Below, in pieces: positions 4,899 through 5,949 of a stretch of DNA of 5,949 nucleotides. A program made the translations under genes and the position numbers. The notes below the pieces were generated by a model, which was not told the DNA's origin, did not search any database, and saw only the letters and a program-made list of their open reading frames with translations. Source of the stretch: Bacteroidales bacterium UBA2632 (GTDB lineage: Bacteria; Bacteroidota; Bacteroidia; Bacteroidales; Dysgonomonadaceae); assembly GCA_002359825.1 (NCBI GenBank), contig DENY01000032.1:1-5949 (forward strand). The letters are read 5' to 3'. The stretch's first letter is position 1; each line of letters opens with the position of its first letter.

Positions 4899-5949
4899 AT
4901 GCAACATACATCTTCCAATACTAAGCTTCTAAAAACTAGACCTCATTTCGAAATTCTAAATGGAATGAGAGGATTGGCTGCCCTCGTGATAGTTGTTTTT
5001 CACTTTATGGAAATTATAATTACTGATTTCAGTAGAATTTATATTGCACATGGTTTTTTAGCTGTAGATTTTTTCTTTGTCCTATCGGGCTTTGTTGTAG
5101 CCTATGCCTACGACAACCGAATTGCTGGAATGGGTTTAAAAACCTTTATCAAATTAAGGCTTATTCGTTTAGAACCTTTGGTTGTGATAGGCTCTATATT
5201 GGGGTTGCTTACTTTCCTATTCGACCCTTATAGTAATCTTTATGCCGTTTATGGTTTTAGAGAGACTGCTATGCTTTTCATCACTTCGGTATTTATGATA
5301 CCCTATCCAGTAGTGTCAGAGCGTTATTTCAATCTCTTTAATCTCAATGCTCCTAGTTGGTCTCTGTTTTGGGAATACGTTGCCAACCTTGCTTATGCTG
5401 CTATACTATTTAGGGTAAGCAGGAAAGTATTAACTACCGTGGCTCTTATAGGTGCTGCCTCTCTTTTTTATATTGGCTGGCAATATGGCAATCTTTTAGG
5501 AGGTTGGAGTGGTGGAACTTTCTTCCATGGTTTGGCACGCATCACTTTCTCCTTCTCAATGGGTATGTTAGTGCATCGTTCTGGATGGATTATTAGAAAC
5601 AAATTGGGCTTGTTAGGCATGTGTGGTTTACTAATGCTTGCATTTTTAACTCCCTACAACGACCAATGGGCTTGGATTGTAGAACCTCTAATAGTTGTAT
5701 TCTATTTTCCTCTTCTGGTATCATTGGGCGCAGGAGCAAGTCTATCAAGTAAGCATCACAAAATCAATAAATTTTCGGGCGATATCTCCTATCCACTATA
5801 CATGACGCACTATCCGTTTATGTGGATATTTGCCAACTATGTAGTAGCTGAAGAACCAACAATGGCAGAGCTTGCATGGGTCATTCCTATTTCAACAATT
5901 GTACTTGTTGCATTTGCCTACATAGTGTCAGAATTAATAGATTCGCCTA
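4899..5949 (+). CDS. Acyltransferase-3 family membrane protein (OafA-like), 3' end cut by window
   Basis: At least 350 residues are visible, rich in hydrophobic segments (about ten). Family marks are clear: the R-x10-H motif with Arg24 and His35 in NGMRGLAALVIVVFHF, DFFFVLSGF at 57-65, basic RLIRLEP at 87-93, and APSWSLFWE at 151-159. These inner-membrane enzymes transfer acetyl or other acyl groups, usually from acyl-CoA, to sugars of LPS, exopolysaccharide, peptidoglycan or antibiotics. The acceptor cannot be told here because no glycan gene cluster is visible. The end of the window reads SELIDSP, which resembles the last conserved block before a short tail, so probably only some 10-25 residues are missing. 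An in-frame ATG at 4854 would add 15 residues (MKKAPCYSHNLYSRV); I prefer 4899 because the promoter box lies immediately before 4854. It is divergent from the HD gene. Confidence 0.88.
   Translation, partial: MQHTSSNTKLLKTRPHFEILNGMRGLAALVIVVFHFMEIIITDFSRIYIAHGFLAVDFFFVLSGFVVAYAYDNRIAGMGLKTFIKLRLIRLEPLVVIGSILGLLTFLFDPYSNLYAVYGFRETAMLFITSVFMIPYPVVSERYFNLFNLNAPSWSLFWEYVANLAYAAILFRVSRKVLTTVALIGAASLFYIGWQYGNLLGGWSGGTFFHGLARITFSFSMGMLVHRSGWIIRNKLGLLGMCGLLMLAFLTPYNDQWAWIVEPLIVVFYFPLLVSLGAGASLSSKHHKINKFSGDISYPLYMTHYPFMWIFANYVVAEEPTMAELAWVIPISTIVLVAFAYIVSELIDSP

Overview
The window looks like ordinary chromosome from a low-GC member of the Bacteroidota. Three things suggest this: TAnnTTTG-type -7 promoter boxes upstream of several genes, A-rich leaders with no convincing Shine-Dalgarno sequence, and intergenic palindromes with a TGTCATT core of a kind often seen in this phylum. 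Genus cannot be told from this stretch.

Layout. Bases 1-511 hold no gene. They form a repeat-rich spacer with several TGTCATT-type palindromic units, a pair of nested inverted repeats, a 7-bp tandem array and a very strong hairpin. The hairpin lies just past the stop of the first gene. Next comes a minus-strand gene for an exported beta-propeller-like protein (512-1666). A 351-bp spacer between divergent genes follows, carrying a promoter/operator candidate. Then there is a plus-strand YciE/YciF-type ferritin-like gene (2018-2599) with a clear intrinsic terminator.

Three minus-strand genes follow. In transcription order they are an HD-domain phosphohydrolase of the YfbR/HDDC2 type (4666-4076) and two tandem paralogous small membrane proteins with a PEGA/DUF2846-like N-terminal domain (3902-3483 and 3286-2774). 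Gaps of 173 and 196 bp make a tight operon doubtful. Divergent from the HD gene, an acyltransferase-3 family membrane protein starts near 4899 and runs off the right edge.

The genes do not form one recognisable pathway: they cover iron/stress storage, nucleotide housekeeping, envelope modification and unknown envelope proteins. I see no convincing new multi-gene system. The most notable items are the compound repeat cluster at the left end, the tandem duplicated membrane proteins, and the lysine-rich tail on the ferritin-like protein.
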